Below, in pieces: positions 1 to 9,609 of a DNA stretch of 64,000 bases; within the stretch, counting starts at the first letter, position 1; every line of letters begins with the position of its first letter. Location of the stretch: assembly GCF_003258315.1 (NCBI RefSeq), contig NZ_CP030032.1:4509501-4573500 (forward strand), read 5' to 3'. The position numbers were made by a program, and so were the translations under genes. The DNA comes from Bradymonas sediminis (lineage in GTDB: Bacteria; Myxococcota_A; Bradymonadia; Bradymonadales; Bradymonadaceae). Under the pieces are notes generated by a model that saw only the letters and a program-made list of their open reading frames with translations, was not told the origin of the DNA and did not search any database.

Positions 1-3000
1 GCTTATTGCCCTGGCGCTCCTTTTGAACGACCTCTTTCATCTGGTCCTGCAGCTTGCCGAGTTGGTCGAGAGCCTGGCGCTCGTGGTCGAGCCCGCGCTG
101 GGTTTGTTGGTTCTTCAAACTCTCCGCGGCTTGCTCCATCGTCTGCTTCGACTCCTCAAGTTTGGGCGACAACTTCTCTTCGAGCATCGGGAAGCGCTCG
201 CCAGATTTGCCGATCTTCTGCTGGAGCTTCTCGGCCTTCTCGACGATCTGCTGCTGCTTGGAGGCCAGCTCATTGAGCTGCTGCTGGTCCATCTGCTTGA
301 GCTCTTTTTGGGCCTCGTCCATCAACTTCTCAATCTCATCGACCATCGCGTCGGCCCGGTCCGAGACCGCCTGATTCTCGCCGCGAAGTTCGTCGATCTG
401 GCGCTTTAATTTCTCCGAATTGGTATAGCGCCGCGATAATTCGAGGCTATATCGCGTCTCCTGAACCGCGTTCGAGGTCTCGCGCGCGCGCTCCAAACTC
501 TGGGCAATATCCTTGTCCTGCAGCATCTTTTTGAGGTCACCGAGCGCCTTCTGGCTCTTCTCGATCCGCTGTTTATGCGGCATCTCGGTGGCCTTTTCGG
601 CCATCGACTTCAGCGATTGCTCCTGCGACGCGACCTGGCGAAGCATCTGCTTGGTGAAGGCGTCGAGCGTCTTCTCAATATGCTCGCGGCGCTTCTCGAT
701 CATCTCCTTATTGAGCGCGTTGGTGTCTTTCTCGAGGCTCGCCTCGGCCTGGCGAATATCCTCAAGGTCGTCCATCAATTCGCTGACCTTCTTATCGAGC
801 TCGCTCAAGCCCTCGGGCTGCGCCTTCTCGAATTGGTCGTCCATCTTCTCGTCCAGAGAGTCGAGGTTCATCTCGAGCTCCTCCAGAGCTTTAAGCGCGC
901 CGTCGATATCGTCGTTCTCGAGCATCTCTTCGATATTCGAGAGATTATCGGCCATCTTATGGGTATCCGATTCGAGCTGCTGCTGCTCGATGGCGTCCAT
1001 ATTTAGATGCTCCTGGGGCAACTCCTGAATCTGCGAGCGCATGCGGCTCATCAGCTCATTCATGCGCTGGCGAAGGCGCTGAATATCGCGAAGAATCGCC
1101 TTCTTAAGCTCGGGGTCCTGCGTGTCCTTATACTCCTGGAGCAAGGTCTTGAGGCGCTCTTTGAGCTCCTTAATCTCCTCAAGGCTCGCCTGCACCGCCG
1201 CCATCTTCGCGCTGGCCAGAAGCTCACTGAGGCGCAAAATGCCGCGCTCGAAGACGTCTTCGGCCTCGCCCGCGTATCTGGCCAACGGCCTGGCGTCTCG
1301 GGCCGCGAGCGTATCGGTGTCGGCCCGGCGGTTGGCGGTCTTGATGACCTTCTCGCCCTTCTCGGTTAATTGCGCGAGCTGGGCCTGAAGGGCCTCAAAA
1401 AGAGTGCGATTGCGCTCAATCATCAGCGGATCTTTTTTCAGCTTCCCGGCGAGGTCGTCCATCGCCGCGACAATGCGCTTCTGATTCTCTTGAAGGCGCG
1501 TGATTTGCTGGAGTCGCAGATAGAGTTCGGCCTCGTCGGCGTCCGGCTTAACGCGCTGCACCCAGGCGTCGTTGGCGCGCGCAACGCGCTCTCCGACCGG
1601 GTTCGACAGATAGTCCGCCAGCACCTCGATCATCGCGTCGAGGATGACCTTCTGGGCCTCCATATTCTGGCGATGCTTATCCTGCGGGCTCGACACGCGA
1701 AGGTGCAGCGGCTTGCTGCGCCCAATCCCCGGGCCGGTCATCGAGTTATTATCGACGGCCTCAAAATAGAAGATAAGCCCGTCTTTGGGCTGAAGGCTCA
1801 GCGGCCCAAGGTCGAATTTAACCTCTCCCCGGGTCTCGCGCGGCATATTGGCGAGCTCGGGCAGGTCGATTTTAGTGCGCTTGGCGTTCTCGGGATCACC
1901 GGCAAAATGCCAGACCTTCCAGACCGACTCGACCCCGAAATCGTCCGACACCTCAAAGCTAATATCGAGGATATCATCCGGGCTGACTTCGACCTGGCCG
2001 GCGTGTGAGGGGGTCAAAATCTCGGGCGTCTTGTCCGGAACAATTTTGATATGGCGTTGAATACCGTCTTCGACGACCGTCCCGTCTTCCAGAGTCGCCC
2101 GGAAGAAATAGACGCCGGGTTGCGTGGCAACAAAAGTAGCGCGCATCGGATGTCTTGGCACCAATTGAAAGACCCCGGGCGGGCCTGCCTCGCCGGGCGC
2201 TCGTTTTCGCATCAAGACGGACTTCGTGCCGGATTCAGCGTCAGCCGAGTCATCATTGTCTTTGGCCGGCGCCTGCCCCTGAGTCTCGATCACCAATTCC
2301 ATCTGCGCGACATTCTTAAGCAACGAATTCGCCTCGATGGTCACTTCGGTGCCGATCAACGCCTCGATATAGCCGCTGGAGTTTTGGTCCACCTGGCGGC
2401 CAAGATTAGTATAGGTCGGAGGGGTATAATAGACGCTCATCGCGCCCACGATGGGGCGGTTCACCACGGTCGTCGCGCTGCTATCTTCGGCCTGGGCGAA
2501 GGGCGAAGTCAGGACCTCGACGGTCCAGGCGCGGTCGAAGGCAAATGGGATCAATAGCAGCGCCAGGCAGGCCGCCAGCGACATCGCCGGGGCGAAGAAT
2601 TCGCGGGACTCCAAAAGATGCGCGAGGTGGCCGCCTTCGGATTCGGCCAGCATCGTGCGGGTCGTCTCGCGAATATGCGCGCGGGCCATGCCGCGGCTAA
2701 ACCCAAGCGTCGCGTCGGGCTCGGCGGCCAATATTTTTTCGGCGAATTCGAGCGCCGCCACGATATCGTTTCGAAACGCCGGATGCTCGCGCTGAAGTCG
2801 CTTCGCCACCGCTTCGATATCGCCGGCGCCGGCGCGAAAACCAACCCAGGCGACCAGCGCCCCGAGGGAGGCCGCGCCTGCGCCAACCAGCAACATCCAG
2901 CGCGTCACCGACGGCAAGAACGCCGGCACCAACGCCGCCGCCAGCACAGCGCTGAGCGCGACCGCGCCCAACGTCACCGAATACCAGAGCGCGCCCTCTA

Positions 3001-3151
3001 ACAGGATCGGGCGGCGCCACGCGCTGCCCGTGCGGCGCAAGATCATACGCATCGCGTTGAGATCTTGCTCAAGCGAGCGCAGCTCTGCGTCGCCCTCGAC
3101 CGACTCGGCTCCCTCCTGCTGATTTTGCACGTCTTCGAAATCTTCGGCCAT
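1..3151 (-). CDS. DUF4175-like membrane protein with long coiled coil (partial)
   Basis: The minus-strand frame is open from an ATG at 3151 to the left edge, so about 1050 residues are seen and the C-terminus is missing. The first 45 residues are acidic. Hydrophobic segments lie at about 47-75, 85-105 and 190-207. An extracytoplasmic-looking beta-rich part (about 230-460) follows, then a very long Glu/Lys/Gln-rich helical region (about 480 to the edge) with heptad character, typical of coiled coil. This order of membrane helices followed by a Gln/Glu-rich coiled coil matches the DUF4175 (TIGR02302-like) family, which has no established biochemical role. Assignment rests on architecture, not on a diagnostic motif. 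The opposite strand carries many Leu-rich open frames that are shadows of this gene. Confidence 0.75.
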   Translation of the reverse strand, partial: MAEDFEDVQNQQEGAESVEGDAELRSLEQDLNAMRMILRRTGSAWRRPILLEGALWYSVTLGAVALSAVLAAALVPAFLPSVTRWMLLVGAGAASLGALVAWVGFRAGAGDIEAVAKRLQREHPAFRNDIVAALEFAEKILAAEPDATLGFSRGMARAHIRETTRTMLAESEGGHLAHLLESREFFAPAMSLAACLALLLIPFAFDRAWTVEVLTSPFAQAEDSSATTVVNRPIVGAMSVYYTPPTYTNLGRQVDQNSSGYIEALIGTEVTIEANSLLKNVAQMELVIETQGQAPAKDNDDSADAESGTKSVLMRKRAPGEAGPPGVFQLVPRHPMRATFVATQPGVYFFRATLEDGTVVEDGIQRHIKIVPDKTPEILTPSHAGQVEVSPDDILDISFEVSDDFGVESVWKVWHFAGDPENAKRTKIDLPELANMPRETRGEVKFDLGPLSLQPKDGLIFYFEAVDNNSMTGPGIGRSKPLHLRVSSPQDKHRQNMEAQKVILDAMIEVLADYLSNPVGERVARANDAWVQRVKPDADEAELYLRLQQITRLQENQKRIVAAMDDLAGKLKKDPLMIERNRTLFEALQAQLAQLTEKGEKVIKTANRRADTDTLAARDARPLARYAGEAEDVFERGILRLSELLASAKMAAVQASLEEIKELKERLKTLLQEYKDTQDPELKKAILRDIQRLRQRMNELMSRMRSQIQELPQEHLNMDAIEQQQLESDTHKMADNLSNIEEMLENDDIDGALKALEELEMNLDSLDEKMDDQFEKAQPEGLSELDKKVSELMDDLEDIRQAEASLEKDTNALNKEMIEKRREHIEKTLDAFTKQMLRQVASQEQSLKSMAEKATEMPHKQRIEKSQKALGDLKKMLQDKDIAQSLERARETSNAVQETRYSLELSRRYTNSEKLKRQIDELRGENQAVSDRADAMVDEIEKLMDEAQKELKQMDQQQLNELASKQQQIVEKAEKLQQKIGKSGERFPMLEEKLSPKLEESKQTMEQAAESLKNQQTQRGLDHERQALDQLGKLQDQMKEVVQKERQGNK

Positions 3152-3306
3152 GCGCCAAAATATCCGTCGTAGGTTTTCGCTGCGTTTCGTTGCGTTAAAA
3201 GCGATTCATTCGTATGCGCGCCGGCGACGCCAATGCCGCCCAACTTCAACGCTAATCAGCCCCGAGTTTAATCCCTCGCCGCTATTTGCCGCCAACTTAT
3301 ACCCGA

Positions 3307-4809
3307 CTACTTCAGGTATTGCAGCGCCCCAGATTTCAAGGCCTCGGGGTCCCAGCCGCTCTCATTGCGCAATTGCGCCTGCGGATAGGTGCAATACAGC
3401 CCCGCCATAAGCGCGGAGGGGCGGTGGTTGCCCGATTTATTGATGCCGCCAAAGGGCAACCGACTCGACGCGCCGCAGGTAGAGCGATTGAGATTCAGTA
3501 TCCCGCTCTTTAGGCCGTAGGCCATCTCCTCGAAGCGGGTCTCGTCCGCGCTAAAAACGCTCATCGCCAGACCGTATTCCGTGGCGTTCGCCACGCGCAC
3601 GGCTTCCTCATCCGAGTCGACCGTATAGATCACGACATCGGGGCCGAATAATTCCTGCCCCTGATGCGACCCGTGCAGGTCGACCGATTTGGCCAACCAG
3701 AGCGAGGGTTTCACAAAATATCCGTCGAGTTCCTTGCAGGCGCGCCCGCCCTCGAGGAGAAGGCTCAGATTACCACCTTCGGTGTCGCTCTGCGCCTTAA
3801 TAAACGCCTCGTATCCCGCCTTGCTCGCCAGGGCGCCCATAAAGGGCGGGGCGTCGGGGTTTGCCAGCGCATCGCCGACGGTGATGCGCCGGGAGACATC
3901 GCGCAGGGAGTCGATAAAATCGTCAGCGACTTCGCGGCGTACGACGACGCGACTCGTCGCGCTGCAACGCTGCCCGGCGGTCAGATACGCCGCCAGCGCA
4001 ACCTCGTGGGTCGCCTGGGCGAGGTCGGCATCTTCCAGAATTATCGACGTGTTTTTGCCGCCCATTTCGAGCGCCAGCAGCTTCCAATGATGCTCGGCGG
4101 TCGCGCGTTTGATGGCCATGCCGGTCGTCCACGAACCCGTAAACAGCACGCCATTGACGCCGCGATGCCCGGCCAACTTCGCCCCAACTTCGCCCGGTCC
4201 CTGCACGAGGTTAAGCACACCGGCCGGAAGACCAGCCTTTTCTGCACATTCGAAATAGAGCTGCATGCACCCGGGGGCCATCTCGGAGGGCTTGACCACC
4301 ACCGTATTGCCGTTAACGAGCCCCGGAATGATATGCCCATTGGGAAGATGCAGCGGGAAGTTAAACGGCCCGAAGACGCCCAGCACGCCCAGGGGTCGGT
4401 AGGTCCAACGCCCACCCTCAAGCCCCTTCGGAAACACGTCCCGGGTCAACTCCAGCCCCTCGCCGCACATAATATCGATCTTCGCGGTGAGCGCGCCGGC
4501 CTCCGTGCGCGCCTCCCACAGCGGCTTTCCAACTTCGCGCGCGATGGCCACGGCGAGCTCTTCTTTCCGCTCGGCGAGCGCCTCCTGAAAACGCATCAGG
4601 TGCGCGATGCGCCCCTCGCGGCCGAGCCGATCCCAGGCCGGCAGCGCTTTTTGGGCCGCGGCGACCGCGTCATCGACCGCCGCGCTCGACCAGGGCCCCT
4701 CAAAAACCGTCTGCGACACCCGACACGGATTCTCCCGCTTCAGCGTGCCTTCGCGCGCCTTAACCGGCTGCCATTTTCCTGCAATATAGTTGCCTTTATA
4801 ATCGATCAT
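3307..4809 (-). CDS. astD: N-succinylglutamate 5-semialdehyde dehydrogenase family (AstD)
   Basis: This 500-residue aldehyde dehydrogenase has the full catalytic set: Asn150 in FGPFN, Glu248 in ALEMGGK and the nucleophile Cys282 in AGQRCSATSR. The stretches FPLHLPNGHIIPGL, LNLVQGPGEVG and NKSGNHRPSA are those of AstD, which oxidises N-succinylglutamate semialdehyde to N-succinylglutamate with NAD(P) in the arginine succinyltransferase pathway. No other ast gene is nearby, so the physiological substrate could be a different semialdehyde. Length is usual for the family. It stands alone, with about 140-155 non-coding bases on each side. The family call is firm and the substrate less so. Confidence 0.85.
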   Translation of the reverse strand: MIDYKGNYIAGKWQPVKAREGTLKRENPCRVSQTVFEGPWSSAAVDDAVAAAQKALPAWDRLGREGRIAHLMRFQEALAERKEELAVAIAREVGKPLWEARTEAGALTAKIDIMCGEGLELTRDVFPKGLEGGRWTYRPLGVLGVFGPFNFPLHLPNGHIIPGLVNGNTVVVKPSEMAPGCMQLYFECAEKAGLPAGVLNLVQGPGEVGAKLAGHRGVNGVLFTGSWTTGMAIKRATAEHHWKLLALEMGGKNTSIILEDADLAQATHEVALAAYLTAGQRCSATSRVVVRREVADDFIDSLRDVSRRITVGDALANPDAPPFMGALASKAGYEAFIKAQSDTEGGNLSLLLEGGRACKELDGYFVKPSLWLAKSVDLHGSHQGQELFGPDVVIYTVDSDEEAVRVANATEYGLAMSVFSADETRFEEMAYGLKSGILNLNRSTCGASSRLPFGGINKSGNHRPSALMAGLYCTYPQAQLRNESGWDPEALKSGALQYLK

Positions 4810-4951
4810 ATTTATCGCTCTTTTTGAGATTCGACGCGTCGGGTATCGACGATGATTAGATTTATTTTACGCGACTATTTTGCAGCGTCCCGGGCGGCCA
4901 TGATCGGCACTGCGTGGGCGTGAGGAGCCCGATTACTCCGGGCTCCGCGGC

Positions 4952-6844
4952 TCAATTGAAGATCACATATTGCTTTAAAAAATCGAGCGCGGCGTTGTAA
5001 TAATGCTCGATATTCTTCGCCTTGCGCCAGCCATGCCCCTCGTCATCATAGACATGATATTCGTGCGGGACACCGCGCTGCTTCAGAATATCGACCATCA
5101 TCTCGGCCTGGTTGGGCGGCACGACCTTGTCGAGTCCGCCCTGGAAGATAGCCACCGGGTCACTGATATTCTCGGCGTTAAATAACGGGGAGCGCTCGCG
5201 GAAAATGTCTCCGTCCTCGGGGAGAACGCCGACCAGGCAGTCATTATAATGGGACTCGAATTTATGGGTCTCCATCGACAGGGCGAAGAGGTTCGAGATG
5301 CCGTAGCGGCTGATGCCGGCGGCGAAGGTGCCGGGGTTTGCGACCAGTGATTGCAGCACCGTGTAGCCGCCGGCGCTGCCGCCCGAGATGACGATGCGGT
5401 CGGGGTCGGCCAGGCCCTCATCGGCCAGGAACTTCGCCGCGCTCTTGGCGTCGGCGATGTCAAAGACGCCCCAATTTCCCTTGAGCGCGTGGCGATATTC
5501 GCGCCCATAACCGGTGCTTCCGCGGTAATTGACCTCGAGCACCGCGAAGCCGCGGGTCGCAAAGAACTGACTCGCCGGCGAATAGCTCGCGACGCTCTGC
5601 GCGGTCGGACCGCCGTGAATCGTGATAATCGCCGGCGGCTTGCCGTCGGAGTGATATTTGGGGTTCGTCGGCGGATAATAATTACCGAATATTTCGATAT
5701 CGCCGGAGCCCTCGCCGGCCGACCAACTCACCGGCTTCATCTCGGCGAGTTCGCTCGGGTCGAGGCGCTCACCAGAGGAGTGACGCTCGACACAAGCTTC
5801 TGATTTCCCAACGGAATCCCAACTTACAACCCGCGTCGGGATCCGGCTCGACGACGCAAGCATCGCCAACTCGCCGCTCTTCGAGATGACCGGTTGCGCG
5901 AGGTAACGATAGTCCTTGAGCGCCTCGACGCTGCTGAATTTTCCGTCGAGCGAGACATCGAGAAGGTCCATCTCGCCGCGTTGATTTCGGATGGCGAAGA
6001 GGCCGCTTCCGTCGGGTTTCCAGACATACGCGCGCAACCCCTGAACCCATCCGGGCCCGCCGATTTCGAACTCGCCATGGGTCAATTGGCGCTGCTCTCC
6101 GCTGTCGATATCGTAGAGGTAGAGCTGCCACCAACCGTCCGCGTCGGAGATGAAGGCGAGCGTTTTTCCGTCAGGCGAAAACTCCGGCTGCATCAGGGCG
6201 GCCGGGACGTCGGCGGCAATCTGCTTCGAGGATTTGAGCGTCAACCCACCGGGGCCAACTTCGACCTCGCCGAGGTGCAATTCGGTCTCATCCCAGGGCA
6301 TATTCGGGTGATTCCAACTGACCCAGGCGATCTTATTGGAATCCGGCGACCAGGTCGGCTGCATATAGAAGTCAGCGCCGGTGACGAGCTTTTGAGGCCA
6401 GTTTTTGCCATCCGCGTCGACCACGGCGATGATGTCATTTCGCTGGTCGGTGTGGACGAAGAGGACCCATTTTTGGTCAGGCGAGACGGTGGGCGAGGCG
6501 GCGCCGCCGTTCGACGGGGTAAGCGGGCGAGGCTGGCCGTGGGCGATGGCGCTGCGATAGACGCGACCGTTAGAGGCGGCAAAATACACATCTTCGCCGC
6601 GCACGCTGAAGTCGCCGCCGCCGTAGCCGACGCCCGCCGAAACGCGCAGGTCGCGGGTGATATCGCGAGGCGCGCGGTCGGGGTGGGCGCCGCGGGCGAC
6701 CAGCACCGAGTGGCCGTCGCGCGATTCGAGCCACACAAGGGTGCCGTCGTCGGCCCACGCGACGTCTTTGAGGCCGAGGTCGCCTGCCATCGCGCTGGAG
6801 GAGAGGTTGCTTGACCAGAGTCCGTAGGGTTTTGCGCTCGTCAT
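4952..6844 (-). CDS. S9 family prolyl oligopeptidase-like serine peptidase
   Basis: The 630-residue protein has an N-terminal beta-propeller region (about 20-370) with TolB-like repeats such as SPDQKWVLF, SPDSNKIAW and SPDGKTLAF. A C-terminal alpha/beta hydrolase domain follows. The nucleophile motif is GGSAGGY, the oxyanion region is HGGP, and the final catalytic His lies in DDEGHGW; the Asp is probably in the GGLDKVVPP stretch. This is the acylaminoacyl-peptidase/dipeptidyl-aminopeptidase branch of family S9, which cleaves short peptides. No signal peptide is seen, so it is probably cytoplasmic. It lies 60 bases downstream of dnaB on the same strand. Substrate unknown. Confidence 0.9.
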   Translation of the reverse strand: MTSAKPYGLWSSNLSSSAMAGDLGLKDVAWADDGTLVWLESRDGHSVLVARGAHPDRAPRDITRDLRVSAGVGYGGGDFSVRGEDVYFAASNGRVYRSAIAHGQPRPLTPSNGGAASPTVSPDQKWVLFVHTDQRNDIIAVVDADGKNWPQKLVTGADFYMQPTWSPDSNKIAWVSWNHPNMPWDETELHLGEVEVGPGGLTLKSSKQIAADVPAALMQPEFSPDGKTLAFISDADGWWQLYLYDIDSGEQRQLTHGEFEIGGPGWVQGLRAYVWKPDGSGLFAIRNQRGEMDLLDVSLDGKFSSVEALKDYRYLAQPVISKSGELAMLASSSRIPTRVVSWDSVGKSEACVERHSSGERLDPSELAEMKPVSWSAGEGSGDIEIFGNYYPPTNPKYHSDGKPPAIITIHGGPTAQSVASYSPASQFFATRGFAVLEVNYRGSTGYGREYRHALKGNWGVFDIADAKSAAKFLADEGLADPDRIVISGGSAGGYTVLQSLVANPGTFAAGISRYGISNLFALSMETHKFESHYNDCLVGVLPEDGDIFRERSPLFNAENISDPVAIFQGGLDKVVPPNQAEMMVDILKQRGVPHEYHVYDDEGHGWRKAKNIEHYYNAALDFLKQYVIFN

Positions 6845-6903
6845 GGTAGTTCTTTTGTCTGAGAGTGAAGTTGCTAAGCCGCCGCGACACTACTGACGAA
6901 TGG

Positions 6904-8268
6904 CTACATGGTCATGTCGGGCGCGAGGTTTTCAAAGCGAGTGATGGGGCCGAAGAAGCGCAGCTTAACCGAGCCGATCGAGCCGTTACGGTGCTTGCCG
7001 ATGATGATCTCGGCGACGCCCTTCTCTTCGGTGTCGGGGTTATAGACCTCATCGCGATAGATGAAGGTGATGATATCGGCGTCCTGCTCGATAGCACCGG
7101 ATTCACGCAAGTCGCTCATCATGGGGCGCTTGTCGGCGCGGGATTCAACACCACGGTTGAGCTGGGCCAGGGCGATGACCGGGACGTTGAGCTCTTTGGC
7201 GACGGCCTTGAGGTTTCGCGAGATCTCCGAGATCTCCTGCTCACGGCTGCCGTTCGGGCCACCGCTGCCGCGCATCAACTGCAAATAGTCGATGAAGATA
7301 ATGCCGATATCATGCTCGGCTTTGAGGCGGCGGCATTTGGAGCGAAACTCCATGATCGGCAGGGCCGGAGTGTCATCCAAGAAGATCTGCGCCTCGCTCA
7401 GCGAGCCGGCCGCCTTGATGAGCTTCGCCCATTCCTGGTCGTTCATATTGCCGCGGCGCAGCTTCGATTGGTCGACGCGCGCCTCACTGCAGAGCAGACG
7501 AATGGCGAGCTGCTCGTTGGACATCTCAAGGCTGAAGAAGACCGCCGGGATGCCGCGGCTGATCGCTGCGTGCGCCGCCATATTCAGCGTAAAACTGGTC
7601 TTACCCATCGCGGGACGCGCGGCGACAATGATGAGGTCGGAGCGTTGCCAGCCCGCGGTCATCTCGTCGAGATCGGCAAACCCGCTGGGCACACCGGTGA
7701 TATGCTCGCTCTTATTATAAAGCGACTCAATCTGGGTGAACGCGCTCTGGATGACCTCGCGCATCGAGGAATAGTCTTTTTTGACGCCCGACTGGGTGAT
7801 GGCGAAGAGCTGGCGCTCGACTTCATCCATGAACTCGGTGACGTCGGGGACGTCGGCGTAGGCGTCCTGGACCAGGGTGTCCGCGGTGGCGATGAACTTT
7901 CGCAGGGCGGACTTTCGCCGCACGATTTCGCCGTATTGCGCCGCGTTGGCGGCGGAGGGAACCGCGTTGGATAGACGCGCCAAAAAGCTCGGGCCGCCGA
8001 CGGCTTCCAGGCGGTTCTCGGCGGCGAGGTGGTCGGCCAGGGTGATGACGTCGACCGGCTCACTTCGCCGGTGCAGATCCGCCATTGCCCGGAAAATATG
8101 GCGGTGCGGTTCGCGGTAGAAATCCTCGACCGACAGACGGCTGAGGATCTCATCAAGGACGCGGTTATCCAGCAAAATGGCGCCGAGCAGGCTTCGCTCG
8201 GCGTCCTCATTATGCGGGGGCACGCGGATCGTGAGATCAGCGGATGGGCGTGTTGTGGGGGCTTTCAT
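6904..8268 (-). CDS. dnaB: Replicative DNA helicase DnaB
   Basis: At 454 residues this has the normal length of a replicative helicase and no intein. The N-terminal helical domain (about 17-120) begins with the typical PPHNEDAERSLLGAIL. The RecA-like C-terminal domain carries Walker A ARPAMGKT at 217-224, Walker B IIFIDYLQLM, and the AQLNRGVESR and SDLRESGAIEQDAD stretches diagnostic for DnaB. It unwinds the fork ahead of the replisome as a hexamer. The start ATG lies only two bases after the TAA of the FHA-DUF4388 gene, so the two are very probably co-transcribed and translationally coupled. The S9 peptidase follows after 60 bases. Confidence 0.97.
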   Translation of the reverse strand: MKAPTTRPSADLTIRVPPHNEDAERSLLGAILLDNRVLDEILSRLSVEDFYREPHRHIFRAMADLHRRSEPVDVITLADHLAAENRLEAVGGPSFLARLSNAVPSAANAAQYGEIVRRKSALRKFIATADTLVQDAYADVPDVTEFMDEVERQLFAITQSGVKKDYSSMREVIQSAFTQIESLYNKSEHITGVPSGFADLDEMTAGWQRSDLIIVAARPAMGKTSFTLNMAAHAAISRGIPAVFFSLEMSNEQLAIRLLCSEARVDQSKLRRGNMNDQEWAKLIKAAGSLSEAQIFLDDTPALPIMEFRSKCRRLKAEHDIGIIFIDYLQLMRGSGGPNGSREQEISEISRNLKAVAKELNVPVIALAQLNRGVESRADKRPMMSDLRESGAIEQDADIITFIYRDEVYNPDTEEKGVAEIIIGKHRNGSIGSVKLRFFGPITRFENLAPDMTM

Positions 8269-8270
8269 GG

Positions 8271-9215
8271 TTATTCAACGGTCATATAGTCGTTGCGGAT
8301 CAGATAGACGACATCCTGCAACGTTTCCAGATCGCTGGCAGAGCTGCGGTTGAGCACGCGCGAAACCGAACCGAAGTTCAGGACCAGTTGAATGGTATCG
8401 AGCAACTCGGGGGTCAGGTCGCGCAGCGGCGCCTCAAGTGGCTTATTGATGCGCAGGCTCGCGCTCAAATCGGGGACATCGTCGCCGAGCGCCATAATCT
8501 CATCGAGCTGGCGCATGCTCTCCATCAAGAGGTTCTCGATGGACGCGTCGAGCTCGTCTTCGAAGACCTCGTCGGAGACCGGCTCCAACGAGAAGGTTCC
8601 GGTGCGCCAAGAGAGGATGCGATAGAATGCCTTGTCGGGCGCAAGCTCGGGGTCATCGTTGATCGAGGCGTAATAGACGCGCCCCTCGCGCAGATAGATC
8701 TTCGAGACGTCGACTTCGGTGCGAATCACCAGGACGCCGGATTTTCGGCTGGTCGAGAAGAGCTGCAAAAGGTCGGGCAGCGGGACTTCTTCGATGAGGC
8801 CTGCGATCGAGCCGGTCAGCGTCGCGCCGGTGGTGCGGTTCGCCTGGGGCATCTGGTCCTGGGGGTTGGCGCCCATGCCGGCCGCGTTGCCCGCGCCGAC
8901 CTGGTCACGGTGGACCAACTTAATAATATTGGTCCCGATCAGCACACGGTCGCCCTCGCGAAGGCGCGCCTTGCTGATCTTTTCTCCGTTAACGAAGGTT
9001 CCGTTGGTGCTCCCGAAATCTTCGATCTCCAGGGTCCCGGATCGAGCGCTGATCCGCGCATGCTTGCGCGAAACCATATCCTCGACCAAAACCATATCAA
9101 GTTCACTCGAGCGCCCGATTAAAATCTCGGAGTTCTGCTCGAGAGGGAATTCTCCCCCTTGATATTTACCCGAAATAAATTTCAGGACGTATTGCCCAGC
9201 TTGCTGTTGACTCAA
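8271..9215 (-). CDS. FHA domain and DUF4388 (PATAN) protein
   Basis: The 314-residue protein has an N-terminal FHA domain (about 25-100) with the phosphothreonine-binding signature: IGRSSELDMV, SRKHARI and FGSTNGTFVNG. A linker leads to a DUF4388/PATAN region (about 130-240; the stretch LPDLLQLFSTSRKSGVLVI followed by IYLREGRVYYA), a module common in deltaproteobacterial regulators. The start is TTG at 9215. It is preceded by a good GGAGAGG ribosome site five bases away, and the reading frame offers no better placed ATG. The gene abuts dnaB, suggesting a signalling protein produced with the helicase; its binding partner is unknown. Confidence 0.85.
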   Translation of the reverse strand: MSQQQAGQYVLKFISGKYQGGEFPLEQNSEILIGRSSELDMVLVEDMVSRKHARISARSGTLEIEDFGSTNGTFVNGEKISKARLREGDRVLIGTNIIKLVHRDQVGAGNAAGMGANPQDQMPQANRTTGATLTGSIAGLIEEVPLPDLLQLFSTSRKSGVLVIRTEVDVSKIYLREGRVYYASINDDPELAPDKAFYRILSWRTGTFSLEPVSDEVFEDELDASIENLLMESMRQLDEIMALGDDVPDLSASLRINKPLEAPLRDLTPELLDTIQLVLNFGSVSRVLNRSSASDLETLQDVVYLIRNDYMTVE

Positions 9216-9609
9216 TGTAACCTCTCCTCAATCGCAGAAATCGAGGACCGAACTGTATATTACTTAAAATGCGGCAAAATCGCCTGAAAATTTCACTTCT
9301 ATCCGCGCGGATACGCAAATGATTTCTTTGCACTTCGCGCGTTAAATTCTACGGGTCCACCCCTATCAACATCAAGTTACGCAATGGTCTATAAAGCGTC
9401 AAGATTATTGACAGCTCCGGCGCAATGACTCGAAAATCGAAGCTTCTGTAGAAATTCGCTCGGCTTTTCAGCGTCTGCGATCCGCTCCATACTCTAAGCA
9501 CCAGACAATATTCCCTAACAGACAAATAGGCTTGCGAGCAATCCGCAACATTGGATTTACGCTGATATTGGGTCCCAAACGGGCGAACTTTACGCTTCAT
9601 ACGAACATT
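9216..9609. other. Intergenic region, divergent promoters expected
   Basis: About 390 bases separate the TTG start of the FHA gene from the ATG of the next plus-strand gene. The stretch is more AT-rich than its surroundings and must hold promoters for both directions. A TTGACA is present near 9410 but without a convincing -10 box at the right distance. A minus-strand frame of 83 codons here lacks a ribosome site and family resemblance, so no gene is called. Confidence 0.4.

Noticed and set aside
23-2557. Several Leu-rich plus-strand open frames (for example 575-1006, 1370-2008)
   Set aside because: They are antisense shadows of the coiled-coil region of the DUF4175-like gene; Glu/Lys codons read backwards give Leu/Phe. 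The minus-strand frame is continuous across all of them.
9349-9600. Minus-strand 83-codon frame in the gap between the FHA gene and the next gene
   Set aside because: No ribosome site, no recognisable sequence, AT-rich composition unlike the genes.
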